DNA from: JBEKJU01 sp050011095
GTDB taxonomy: Bacteria > Desulfobacterota > Syntrophorhabdia > Syntrophorhabdales > WCHB1-27
NCBI GenBank assembly: GCA_050011095.1
Contig: JBEKJU010000036.1
Location: forward strand, 1-20,680
Reading direction: 5' to 3'
Length of the DNA stretch: 20,680 bases
The notes under the pieces were generated by a model, which made no database searches, had not been told where the DNA came from, and worked only from the letters and a program-made list of their open reading frames with translations. This document shows positions 13,635 through 20,680 of this stretch, in pieces. How positions within the stretch are numbered: position 1 is the stretch's first letter; the number at the start of each line of letters is the position of its first letter. The position numbers were made by a program, and so were the translations under genes.

Positions 13635-14141
13635 ATGGTGCAAGTGGACGAATCAAAGCAAGAAAAAATGAGGAGCGGTTTTTCGAACTTCAAGGTGGAA
13701 CTCTGGAAATACCAGGGTGAAATGGGGGCGCTCATACCCCTGCTTCAGTCGGCCCAGGAGACCTACGGCTACATCCCTGAATCGGCGATCGACCTTATCA
13801 GCCAGATCGTGGGGATCCCGGCCGCCGATATTTACGGCGTCATCACCTTTTACTCCCAGTTCCGCCTGAAGCCCATGGGCAGGAACATCATCAAGATATG
13901 CGACGGCACCGCGTGCCATGTCAACGCGTCATCCACCATCATAAAGACCATCGAGGGTGAGCTGAAGGTCACAAACGACGAGACGACGGACGACGGTATG
14001 TTCACCCTGCAGAAGGTCGCCTGCCTTGGCTGCTGTTCGCTCTCGCCTGTCGTGATGATAAACGACGAAACCCACGGGCGTCTGACGCCCAAGAAGGTAA
14101 AACAGCTGCTCAAGGAGTACAGGGAGCGCTCACAGGAATAG
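13635..14141 (+). CDS. NuoE-like [2Fe-2S] subunit of a soluble NAD(P)-linked oxidoreductase
   Basis: This 168-residue thioredoxin-like ferredoxin belongs to the NuoE/HymA/HndA family. The cluster ligands are Cys89 and Cys94 (ICDGTACHV) and Cys130 and Cys134 (ACLGCCSLSPVV). The helical N-terminal part LIPLLQSAQETYGYIPE is also typical, and length is normal. In such complexes it passes electrons next to the FMN subunit. GAGGAG 8 nt before ATG 13635 fixes the start. The NuoF-like gene follows after 138 nt. NuoE paralogues occur in complex I, bifurcating hydrogenases, formate dehydrogenases and transhydrogenases; no membrane subunits are nearby, so a soluble complex is likely. Confidence 0.92.
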   Translation: MVQVDESKQEKMRSGFSNFKVELWKYQGEMGALIPLLQSAQETYGYIPESAIDLISQIVGIPAADIYGVITFYSQFRLKPMGRNIIKICDGTACHVNASSTIIKTIEGELKVTNDETTDDGMFTLQKVACLGCCSLSPVVMINDETHGRLTPKKVKQLLKEYRERSQE

Positions 14142-14279
14142 CCAGGGCCGGGAATTTTCCGGGCCATTCCCTCGGGTGAGGGGTGGCCGGGCGCGCATGA
14201 GGCGCTTTAAGGGCGCGGCTTCCGGGTGCCTCCGGGCGGGGGCGGCCGGTAACAGAACAAAGAACGAGGAGAGCGAGGG
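14142..14279. other. GC-rich spacer with a hairpin between the nuoE- and nuoF-like genes
   Basis: This 138-bp spacer contains GGCCGGGAATTTTCCGGGCC (about 14146-14165), a near-perfect dyad with one internal mismatch. A very GC-rich stretch follows. No gene, -35/-10 pair or T-run is seen. It may be an mRNA processing or stability element within the operon. Confidence 0.4.
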
Positions 14280-16046
14280 ATGAAAACGATCAGGATAGGA
14301 CTTGGGACATGCGGCGTCTCAGCCGGCGGCGACAAGACGTATGAGGCCATAAAACACGAGATCGAGCAAAAGAATATTCAGGCGATTGTGAAAGAGACGG
14401 GCTGCAACGGCATGTGCTACCGCGAGCCCCTTGTGGAGGTGATCGACGAGGACCGGAATTCGTACGTGTATGGCGAGGTGACGCCCGAGAAGGCCCAGAG
14501 GATCGTGAACGAGCACGTCCAGGGCGGAACGCCTATCGACGAATGGATCGTCCAGAGCATCAAGCCGTCCGAGGATGACCTCTTTTTCAAGAAACAGCGA
14601 AGGATCGTGCTCAGGAACTGCGGGGTCATAGACCCCAATTCCATAGAAGAATACATGGCCGTGGGCGGCTACGAGGCCATCCGCAAGGTCCTGAAGGAGC
14701 AGACACCCGAGCAGGTCATAGAGACCATCACCGCGTCGGGCCTCCGGGGCAGAGGGGGCGGCGGTTTCCTCACCGGCGTAAAATGGCGCTTCTGCCGGCA
14801 GGCCGCCGGCGATCTCAAGTATATCATCTGCAACGCGGACGAAGGCGACCCCGGCGCGTTCATGGACCGGAGCACCCTCGAGGGCGACCCCCATGCCGTG
14901 CTCGAAGGCATGATGATATGCGCCTACGCCATAGGCGCCTCCGAAGGTTACATCTACGTCCGGGCCGAGTATCCGAAGGCGGTCCAGAGGCTCAGGGACG
15001 CCATCAGGCAGCTTCTGGCCAGGGGGTTCCTGGGACCGAACATCTTCGGATCGGACATGAGCTTTTTCATAAAGATAAAGGAAGGGGCCGGCGCGTTCGT
15101 CTGCGGAGAGGAGACCGCCCTCATCGCCTCAATCGAAGGCAAAAGGGGAATGCCCCGCTTCAGGCCGCCCTTCCCCGCCAATAGCGGACTGTGGGGCAGG
15201 CCCACCAATATCAACAACGTGGAGACCTACGCGAACGTGTCGTGGATCATCATGAACGGGGCCGAGGCGTTCTCCTCCATGGGGACCGAGAACAGCAAGG
15301 GCTCGAAGGTCTTCGCCCTCGCGGGCAAGATCCAGCGGGGCGGCCTGGCCGAGGTGCCCATGGGCATCACGATCAACGAGATCGTCTACGAGATAGGCGG
15401 CGGCATAAAGGAAGGCAAGAAATTCAAGGCGGTGCAGATGGGAGGACCGTCCGGCGGATGCATCCCCGCATCGATGGGCGATCTCCAGATCGATTACCAG
15501 CAGATCAACAAGACAGGGGCGATCATGGGCTCGGGCGGCCTCGTGGTCATGGATGAGACGACCTGCATGGTCGAAATGGCAAAATTCTTTCTGCACTTTA
15601 CCCAGGAGGAGTCCTGTGGGAAGTGCACGTTCTGCCGCGTGGGGACGAAGCGAATGCTCGAAATCCTGGAACGGATCACGGACGGGAACGGGCAGGAGGG
15701 CGATGTGGCCCTGCTCCAGCACCTCGCCTACCAGATCAGGAACAACACGATCTGCGGCCTCGGTCAGACGGCGCCCAATCCCGTGCTCACCACCCTCAAG
15801 TATTTCCCGGAGGAATACGAAGCCCACATCCACGACAAGAAGTGCCCCGCCCATTGCTGTCCGGCGCTTCTGACGTATAGCGTGAAGGAAGACGCCTGCA
15901 AGGGCTGCATGGCCTGCGCCAAGGCTTGTCCCGTTGAGGCCATCAGCGGCGAAAAGAAGAAGGCCCACGTGATCGATCCGGTGGTCTGTATCAAGTGCGG
16001 CAAATGTTTCGACACCTGCAAATTCGACGCAGTGATCAAAGACTAA
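14280..16046 (+). CDS. NuoF-like NADH/FMN/Fe-S subunit (HymB/HndC/HydB type)
   Basis: This 588-residue protein shows the long NuoF layout of soluble bifurcating-type complexes. An N-terminal thioredoxin-like domain has Cys11, Cys42 and Cys46 (GTCGVSAGG, TGCNGMC). The FMN/NADH domain carries GLRGRGGGGFLTG (about 153) and CNADEGDPGAFMDR, followed by an SLBB region. A [4Fe-4S] site is ESCGKCTFCRVG (about 443). The C-terminus adds a two-[4Fe-4S] ferredoxin, CKGCMACAKACP and CIKCGKCFDTCK. It would take electrons from or give them to NADH at FMN and link to the Fe-S chain of its partners. The stop is 14 nt before the fusion-protein start, so they are cotranscribed. It is far longer than complex I NuoF (about 450), which argues for a HydB/HndC/StnB-like role. 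Confidence 0.94.
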   Translation: MKTIRIGLGTCGVSAGGDKTYEAIKHEIEQKNIQAIVKETGCNGMCYREPLVEVIDEDRNSYVYGEVTPEKAQRIVNEHVQGGTPIDEWIVQSIKPSEDDLFFKKQRRIVLRNCGVIDPNSIEEYMAVGGYEAIRKVLKEQTPEQVIETITASGLRGRGGGGFLTGVKWRFCRQAAGDLKYIICNADEGDPGAFMDRSTLEGDPHAVLEGMMICAYAIGASEGYIYVRAEYPKAVQRLRDAIRQLLARGFLGPNIFGSDMSFFIKIKEGAGAFVCGEETALIASIEGKRGMPRFRPPFPANSGLWGRPTNINNVETYANVSWIIMNGAEAFSSMGTENSKGSKVFALAGKIQRGGLAEVPMGITINEIVYEIGGGIKEGKKFKAVQMGGPSGGCIPASMGDLQIDYQQINKTGAIMGSGGLVVMDETTCMVEMAKFFLHFTQEESCGKCTFCRVGTKRMLEILERITDGNGQEGDVALLQHLAYQIRNNTICGLGQTAPNPVLTTLKYFPEEYEAHIHDKKCPAHCCPALLTYSVKEDACKGCMACAKACPVEAISGEKKKAHVIDPVVCIKCGKCFDTCKFDAVIKD

Positions 16047-16060
16047 CGGGGAGATCAACC

Positions 16061-19000
16061 ATGACAGATCAACTGAAAATAAAGATTAACGACAAGGAAT
16101 ACGCGGCCAATCCCGGCGACATGATACTCGATGTCGTCCGGAGACATGATGTAGACACCATTCCGACCCTCTGCCACGACCCGAAGCTCCCCCCCTACGG
16201 CTCCTGCTACCTCTGCGTGGTCGAGATCGAGGGCCTCGAAAAGCTCGTCCCCTCCTGTTCGAGCCCGGTTGCGCCCGGCATGGCCATCCATACGGACAAC
16301 GAGAGAATCAGGGAGTCCAGGAAAACGGCCCTCGAACTGCTCCTCTCCAACCACTACGCGGATTGCCTGGGCCCCTGCACCCAGACCTGCCCCGCCGGGG
16401 TCGACGTACAGGGCTATATCGCCCTCATGTCGGTCGGGCGGCACAGGGACGCTGTGAGGCTCATCAAGGAGGTGAACCCCCTGCCCCTCGTCTGTGGACG
16501 CGTCTGCGTGCGCGAATGCGAGACCGCCTGTCGGCGGAACCTCGTGGACGACAGGGTGGGCATCGACTATCTGAAGCGGTACGCCACCGATATCGACATA
16601 TCCGACCCGTGGACCCCCGAGCTTCCCCCGAGGAACGGGAAAAAGGTGGCCATCGTGGGCGGCGGGCCCGCCGGCCTCACGGCTGCGTACTTCCTCACGC
16701 TCAAGGGCTACGGCACGACCATATTCGAAGGCTCTCCCAAGTGCGGCGGCATGCTGCGCTACGGCATCCCCGAATACCGCCTCCCCAAGGCCCTCCTCGA
16801 CCGGGAGATCGCATGGATCACCGACCTCGGCGTGGAGGTAAAGACCGGGGCGCGATGGGGTGAGGATTTCAGCCTGGAATCCCTGAAACATGCGGGGTTC
16901 GACGCGATCTTCCTCGCCATTGGCGCGCAAAAGGCAAAGACCATGGGCATCGCCGATGAAGAGAAAACGGAAGGCATCATCGGCGGGGTCGATTTCCTGC
17001 GCGCGATGCAGACGGACAACCCTCCCGGCATACACGGCACCGTCGTGGTGGTGGGCGGCGGCAACACGGCCGTCGATGCGGCCCGGACCTCTCTCAGGAT
17101 CGGCGCGGAGAAGGTGATCATCCTCTACAGGAGGACCATGAAGGAGATGCCCGCCCACCAGATGGAGGTAGATGCCGCCGCCGAGGAAGGTGTGGAAATG
17201 ATCTTCCTTTCCGCGCCCCTCTCCATCGTTTCGAAGAATGGGAGGTTAGAGGCGCTCCGGTGCATCCGCATGGAGCTGGGCGCACCGGATGCGAGCGGCC
17301 GGAGGAGCCCGGTGCCCGTCGAGGGGTCCGAGTATGACCTGCCATGCCAGTTCGTCATCTCCGCAATCGGTCAGGATATCGATCTCGGAAAGGCCGGGAA
17401 GGAGAGCGGTCTTTCGATCACCCGTCAGAAGGCGATCGTCGTGGAGCGACCGTCGTTCGCCACCTCGATCCCCGGTGTGTTCGCGGGGGGAGACGCGGTG
17501 ACCGGGCCGGCGGTCGCCATCGATGCGATCGCCCACGGCAGGGCCGCGGCCCTCGCGATCGACGAGTACATACGGGAAGGCAGGACAGCCGCCGACGTAA
17601 AGGAGTTCCTCTCCCGCAAGGACGCCTTCGGCGAGATCCCGGAAAGCGAATTTGCCGATGTGGCGCGGATCGAAAAGGAGAAGATGGCCGAGCTTCCACC
17701 GAAGGAGAGGATAAAGAGCCAGGTGGAAGTCGAGGTCGGGTTCACGGAGGCCCAGGTCGCCTGCGAGACGGGGCGCTGCCTGGAGTGCGGCTGTCTCGCC
17801 TATTTCGACTGCGGTCTCAGGAAGTACGCAACGCAGTTCGGCGTCGATATCGCGAAGTTCGCCGGCGACACTAGAAAATACAAGGTGGACACGAGCCATC
17901 CGTTCATCACGCTCGATCCCAACAAGTGCATCAATTGCGGCCGCTGCGTGAGGACCTGTTCGGAGATACTCCGGATATCCGCCCTCGGCTTCGTCTACCG
18001 CGGGTTCAAGTCCATCGTCAAGCCGTCCATGGAGAAGCGGCTCCTCCAGACGACCTGCATCTCCTGCGGCAACTGCATCGCCGCCTGCCCCACCGGCGCC
18101 ATCATGGAAAAATTGCCCTTCCACAAGCCGGGACCGTGGAAATTCGACGACAAGGAATCGATCTGCACCTTCTGTTCCATCGGCTGCAACCTCGGCTACC
18201 GCGTTTTCGGTGACGACCTTTTCACCGTGTCGAACGTCAATGGGACCTCCCACAACAAGGGGTACCTCTGCGCCAAGGGACGCTTCGGCTACAGGTACAT
18301 GATGGACGAAAAGCGCGTGCTAACGCCGATGATCAGGCGCAGGGGACAGTGGCAGGAGGCATCGTGGGACGAGGCCCTCACGTATGCCGCAACCAGGCTC
18401 AATGCCGTTATCGCAAGCTCGGGCGCCTCATCCGTCGCTGCCTTTGCCTCGCCGAAACTGACTAACGAAGAGCTTTACCTCCTTGAGAAGTTCGTCCGGG
18501 CAGGCCTGAAGTCGAACAACATCGGAAGCTTCACGAACCTGGTCAACGGGACCGAGCAGAATGCCCTGGACGATATGTTCGGCCTCACCGTCTCCACGGC
18601 GACCATGGACGACCTCCGGGAGGCGGACGTCATACTCGTGCTGAACAGTGACCCGTCGGAGGAAAACCCTGTTGCCGAGCTTAAGATCAAGGCAGCCTTG
18701 AAGAAGGGGGCGAAGGTCGTGACCGTGACCTCCTCGGAGATCCCCCTCGTGAAGTTCTCCGACCTCTGGATAGACTCGAAGCGCGGCACGAACGCGGCCC
18801 TCGTCAACGGTATCTGCCAGGCCCTCATCGAGAAGGGACTGGAAGACGCCTCCTTCATTCAGGAGAGGACCGAGGGATTTGATGCGTTCAAGGCCCATGT
18901 CGGCCAGTTCGACGCGGGCCTGGTCGCGGAGATCACCGGGGTCAGGCGGGATAAGCTCGATAGCCTCTTTGATCTCCTTGCGAACCGCGAGGCCAGGGTG

Positions 19001-19822
19001 GTGGTCGTCTATGGCATCGACTCGTGGTGGGAAAAATCGAAAAACGACCTCCGGGCCCTGGGGAACCTCATGATGCTGAGCGGCCGGCTAGGGAAACCGG
19101 GCAGCGGCATCATTCTTCTCAGGGATTTTGCCAATGCCCAGGGCCTTTTCGACATGGGCGTCGATCCGGCCTACCTGCCGGGACACGTCCGGGCACACGA
19201 TGCGGCGCGGATTGCCGGGCTGGGAAAACTCTGGGGTGTGAACCTCGAAGAGATATTCAAACCCGTCAACCTCAAGGACGCCCTGGAAAAGGATCGGATC
19301 AAAGGCCTCCTCGTCTTCGGGGAGGACCCGCTCTTTGCGACGTCGAACCTGAAGTTGACGAGCGCCGCGGAGTTCATGGTCGTCGTCGATTACTTCATGA
19401 CGGCGACGGCGATGGAGGCGGATGTCTTTTTGCCCGCGTCGCTGCCCATCGAAACGGAAGGGACCTTTACCGCGGCTGACCGCAGGGTGCAGAGACTGCC
19501 GAGGGTCTTCGCGTCAAGGACCGGTAAGGAAAACTGGGAGATTATAAAGGGCCTCGCGGAAAAAATGGGTATCGCCCTGACGCCTTTGTCCACGGATGAT
19601 ATCGGCAAGGAGATCACGCAGGCCTTCCCCGCCTATGGCATGCTCGCGCCGGAGGGCTTCTGGGGTGAGAACCTGCTTGCGAAAACCTTCATGACGCCGA
19701 ACGGCAAGGGACGGTTCGCCGTCTTCGACATCGATGTGACACCGGCCAGCGGGGAGAAGAGGCACTTCCTCTCCGGCGAAAACTACTTCATCTCGCAGGT
19801 CCGGAGCAAGCTGATGGCCTAA
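16061..19822 (+). CDS. NuoG/GltD/molybdopterin-fold fusion Fe-S flavoprotein
   Basis: The 1253 residues fall into four parts. A [2Fe-2S] ferredoxin domain has Cys38, 49, 52 and 66. A GltD-like part (about 100-560) has Fe-S cysteines CLGPCTQTCP and CGRVCVRECETACR, an FAD site AIVGGGPAGLTAAY (about 198), an NADPH-type site VVGGGNTAVDAAR (about 328) and AGGDAVTGPAVAIDAIAHGR. Two [4Fe-4S] motifs follow (CINCGRCVRTC, CISCGNCIAACP, about 620-680). The last part is a molybdopterin-oxidoreductase fold (about 700-1253) with CTFCSIGC and LCAKGRFGYRY. At the formate dehydrogenase Cys/Sec position the sequence reads SFTNLVNG (around Val828), and the chain ends just after TPNGKGRF, before the usual C-terminal pterin-binding domain. 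A NuoG-like electron conduit or transhydrogenase subunit (StnC-like) fits better than formate dehydrogenase. Start: GGGGAG 7 nt before ATG 16061. Confidence 0.9.
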   Translation: MTDQLKIKINDKEYAANPGDMILDVVRRHDVDTIPTLCHDPKLPPYGSCYLCVVEIEGLEKLVPSCSSPVAPGMAIHTDNERIRESRKTALELLLSNHYADCLGPCTQTCPAGVDVQGYIALMSVGRHRDAVRLIKEVNPLPLVCGRVCVRECETACRRNLVDDRVGIDYLKRYATDIDISDPWTPELPPRNGKKVAIVGGGPAGLTAAYFLTLKGYGTTIFEGSPKCGGMLRYGIPEYRLPKALLDREIAWITDLGVEVKTGARWGEDFSLESLKHAGFDAIFLAIGAQKAKTMGIADEEKTEGIIGGVDFLRAMQTDNPPGIHGTVVVVGGGNTAVDAARTSLRIGAEKVIILYRRTMKEMPAHQMEVDAAAEEGVEMIFLSAPLSIVSKNGRLEALRCIRMELGAPDASGRRSPVPVEGSEYDLPCQFVISAIGQDIDLGKAGKESGLSITRQKAIVVERPSFATSIPGVFAGGDAVTGPAVAIDAIAHGRAAALAIDEYIREGRTAADVKEFLSRKDAFGEIPESEFADVARIEKEKMAELPPKERIKSQVEVEVGFTEAQVACETGRCLECGCLAYFDCGLRKYATQFGVDIAKFAGDTRKYKVDTSHPFITLDPNKCINCGRCVRTCSEILRISALGFVYRGFKSIVKPSMEKRLLQTTCISCGNCIAACPTGAIMEKLPFHKPGPWKFDDKESICTFCSIGCNLGYRVFGDDLFTVSNVNGTSHNKGYLCAKGRFGYRYMMDEKRVLTPMIRRRGQWQEASWDEALTYAATRLNAVIASSGASSVAAFASPKLTNEELYLLEKFVRAGLKSNNIGSFTNLVNGTEQNALDDMFGLTVSTATMDDLREADVILVLNSDPSEENPVAELKIKAALKKGAKVVTVTSSEIPLVKFSDLWIDSKRGTNAALVNGICQALIEKGLEDASFIQERTEGFDAFKAHVGQFDAGLVAEITGVRRDKLDSLFDLLANREARVVVVYGIDSWWEKSKNDLRALGNLMMLSGRLGKPGSGIILLRDFANAQGLFDMGVDPAYLPGHVRAHDAARIAGLGKLWGVNLEEIFKPVNLKDALEKDRIKGLLVFGEDPLFATSNLKLTSAAEFMVVVDYFMTATAMEADVFLPASLPIETEGTFTAADRRVQRLPRVFASRTGKENWEIIKGLAEKMGIALTPLSTDDIGKEITQAFPAYGMLAPEGFWGENLLAKTFMTPNGKGRFAVFDIDVTPASGEKRHFLSGENYFISQVRSKLMA

Positions 19823-19830
19823 AGTGGAAA

Positions 19831-19890
19831 AGGGGCAGGGACAAAGAGGCCGTGGACCCAAAAAAAACGGCCCTGCCTGCCCCTCTTATT
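19831..19890 (+). terminator. Terminator after the fusion-protein gene
   Basis: Nested inverted repeats are seen: outer AGGGGCAGG (19831-19839) / CCTGCCCCT (19876-19884) and inner GGCCGT (19848-19853) / ACGGCC (19867-19872). They are followed by CTTATT. The tail is only moderately T-rich. It starts 9 nt after the stop codon. Confidence 0.6.
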
Positions 19891-19952
19891 CCCTTCCGGA
19901 CCAGAGGGCCCGACCCTGCGGCCTTTCGTGAAACCTGACGACTGTCTCATGT

Positions 19953-19968
19953 TCCCGTGTCCACGGGA
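19953..19968. promoter_or_regulatory. Perfect 16-bp palindrome upstream of the PAS sensor gene
   Basis: TCCCGTGTCCACGGGA is a perfect palindrome with arms TCCCGTG and CACGGGA around TC. It lies about 50 bp upstream of the ATG and just upstream of an AT-rich stretch (CATAATGTGATATAGT) that may hold the -10. This placement suits an operator for a dimeric regulator. Confidence 0.45.
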
Positions 19969-20019
19969 CGTCATAATGTGATATAGTATCCGCACCACTA
20001 ATGCAAAGGGAGAGGGCAT

Positions 20020-20680
20020 ATGAAGCATCTTCCGGACCCGGAAAAACTCCAAAAGGACCTGAAAAAACGGGAACAAGAGCTTAAATGCCTCTACCGGATC
20101 GCCCTGGAGACGGGCTCTGAGAACGACCTTCAGGGGATGCTCGTGAATACGGGTGAACACCTCCGGCAGGGGCTCCAATATCCGGACATCAGCTTCCCGT
20201 CAATCGAGCTTGATGGCGTGCGCTACGCGAACAGGGAGATGCCGAGGGAAAAGGTCCTCGCCCAGTTCAGCTCGGACCTCGTGATAGGCGGCCAAAAGAG
20301 GGGAAGTGTAGGCGTCTGGTATGGGGATGGCGCCGAATTCCTGAGGGAAGAGGAGGAGCTGATCAAGGAGGTGGCCGGCCTCATCTCGAAGGCCGTGGAG
20401 CACCGTGAGATGCATGCCGAGTTGAAGCACTACGCGGGTAAGCTCGAAGAGTACGACCCGGAGAAATGGAGGAGAAGGCACGAGGAGATGTTCCAGAAGG
20501 CGCCGACGCCGCTCCTTATCGCCCGGTTGAACGGCGACATCATGATGGCTAACCCCGCCTTTTACAAGCTCCTCAACTATCCGGCGGACGGCTCGGTGGA
20601 GCTTAACTTCGTGAGGGACAGGCTCTACGAGACGCCCCAGGTGAGGGCCGTGATCTACCAGAAGCTCCTGGAAGACGGTA
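20020..20680 (+). CDS. PAS-domain sensor or regulator, N-terminal part (cut by window edge)
   Basis: The first 220 codons are present and no stop is reached. Residues 1-35 are charged and likely coiled (EKLQKDLKKREQELKCLYR). Residues about 35-130 look like a GAF-related sensory region, with RYANREMPRE, SSDLVIGGQKRGSVGVWY and EEELIKEVAGLISKAVEHRE. A PAS domain begins at about residue 160 (MFQKAPTPLLIARLNGDIMMANPAFYKLLNYP). The output domain lies beyond the window, so it may be a histidine kinase or a sigma-54 activator. GGGAGAGGG a few bases before the ATG supports the start. The fusion-protein operon upstream is closed by a terminator, and this gene seems to be separately controlled. Confidence 0.8.
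   Translation, partial: MKHLPDPEKLQKDLKKREQELKCLYRIALETGSENDLQGMLVNTGEHLRQGLQYPDISFPSIELDGVRYANREMPREKVLAQFSSDLVIGGQKRGSVGVWYGDGAEFLREEEELIKEVAGLISKAVEHREMHAELKHYAGKLEEYDPEKWRRRHEEMFQKAPTPLLIARLNGDIMMANPAFYKLLNYPADGSVELNFVRDRLYETPQVRAVIYQKLLEDG

Noticed and set aside
15129..17158. Minus-strand open frames opposite the NuoF-like and fusion genes
   Set aside because: They are antisense to motif-rich Fe-S flavoproteins and their residues look like reversed-frame artefacts.
16061..19822. Selenocysteine-containing formate dehydrogenase
   Set aside because: There is no in-frame TGA. The aligned catalytic position is Val/Asn, and no Cys replaces it nearby.
1..20680. tRNA or rRNA genes, CRISPR arrays, insertion sequences or phage genes
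   Set aside because: None could be seen: no cloverleaf-like runs, no regularly spaced repeats, and no transposase or integrase motifs in the open frames.

Overview
The window is a GC-rich, densely coded bacterial chromosome segment with Shine-Dalgarno starts. It carries a Trp-attenuated trp operon, several sigma-54 signals, PAS-domain regulators, fatty- or aromatic-acid activation genes and a soluble NuoE/NuoF/GltD-type redox complex. This mix suggests a strict anaerobe of the Desulfobacterota (former Deltaproteobacteria), perhaps a syntrophic degrader. The lineage is inferred from gene content only.

Layout. (1) Positions 1-2680: an acyl-CoA dehydrogenase (minus, cut by the window edge) and an AMP-forming acyl-CoA synthetase (plus) are divergent. 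The 547 bp between them holds a -24/-12 (sigma-54) promoter for each gene, repeated TGTATACAA palindromes and a 23-bp direct repeat. (2) Positions 2700-4618: a PAS-PAS-AAA+-Fis sigma-54 activator with its own sigma-70-like promoter, an obvious candidate regulator of the divergent pair. (3) Positions 9094-4622 (minus): trpE-G-D-C-F with overlapping genes, preceded by a 19-residue leader peptide with tandem Trp codons. The leader has mutually exclusive hairpins and, unusually, two intrinsic terminators in series. trpB and trpA are absent. (4) Positions 9122-10666 (minus): a small membrane protein and a TPR/cysteine-cluster protein. (5) Positions 10832-12020 (plus): a diadenylate cyclase domain protein overlapping an L,D-transpeptidase-like protein. 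(6) Positions 12372-19822 (plus): a sigma-54 promoter and a response regulator whose output is two Lrp/AsnC-type ligand-binding (RAM) domains with no DNA-binding domain. After it come a NuoE-like protein, a NuoF-like protein and a 1253-residue NuoG/GltD/molybdopterin-fold fusion. (7) Positions 20020-20680: the start of a PAS-type sensor, cut by the window edge.

The most interesting part is block 6. The large fusion carries an FAD site and an NAD(P) site of GltD type, and NuoF carries FMN and NADH sites, so the complex can reach two pyridine nucleotide pools. The molybdopterin-fold region lacks the formate dehydrogenase Cys/Sec position and ends before the usual C-terminal domain. The whole looks more like an electron-bifurcating transhydrogenase (Sporomusa-type Nfn/Stn, as I recall that family) than a formate dehydrogenase. 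A REC-RAM-RAM protein under a sigma-54 promoter just upstream may be an unusual sensor or regulator for it.
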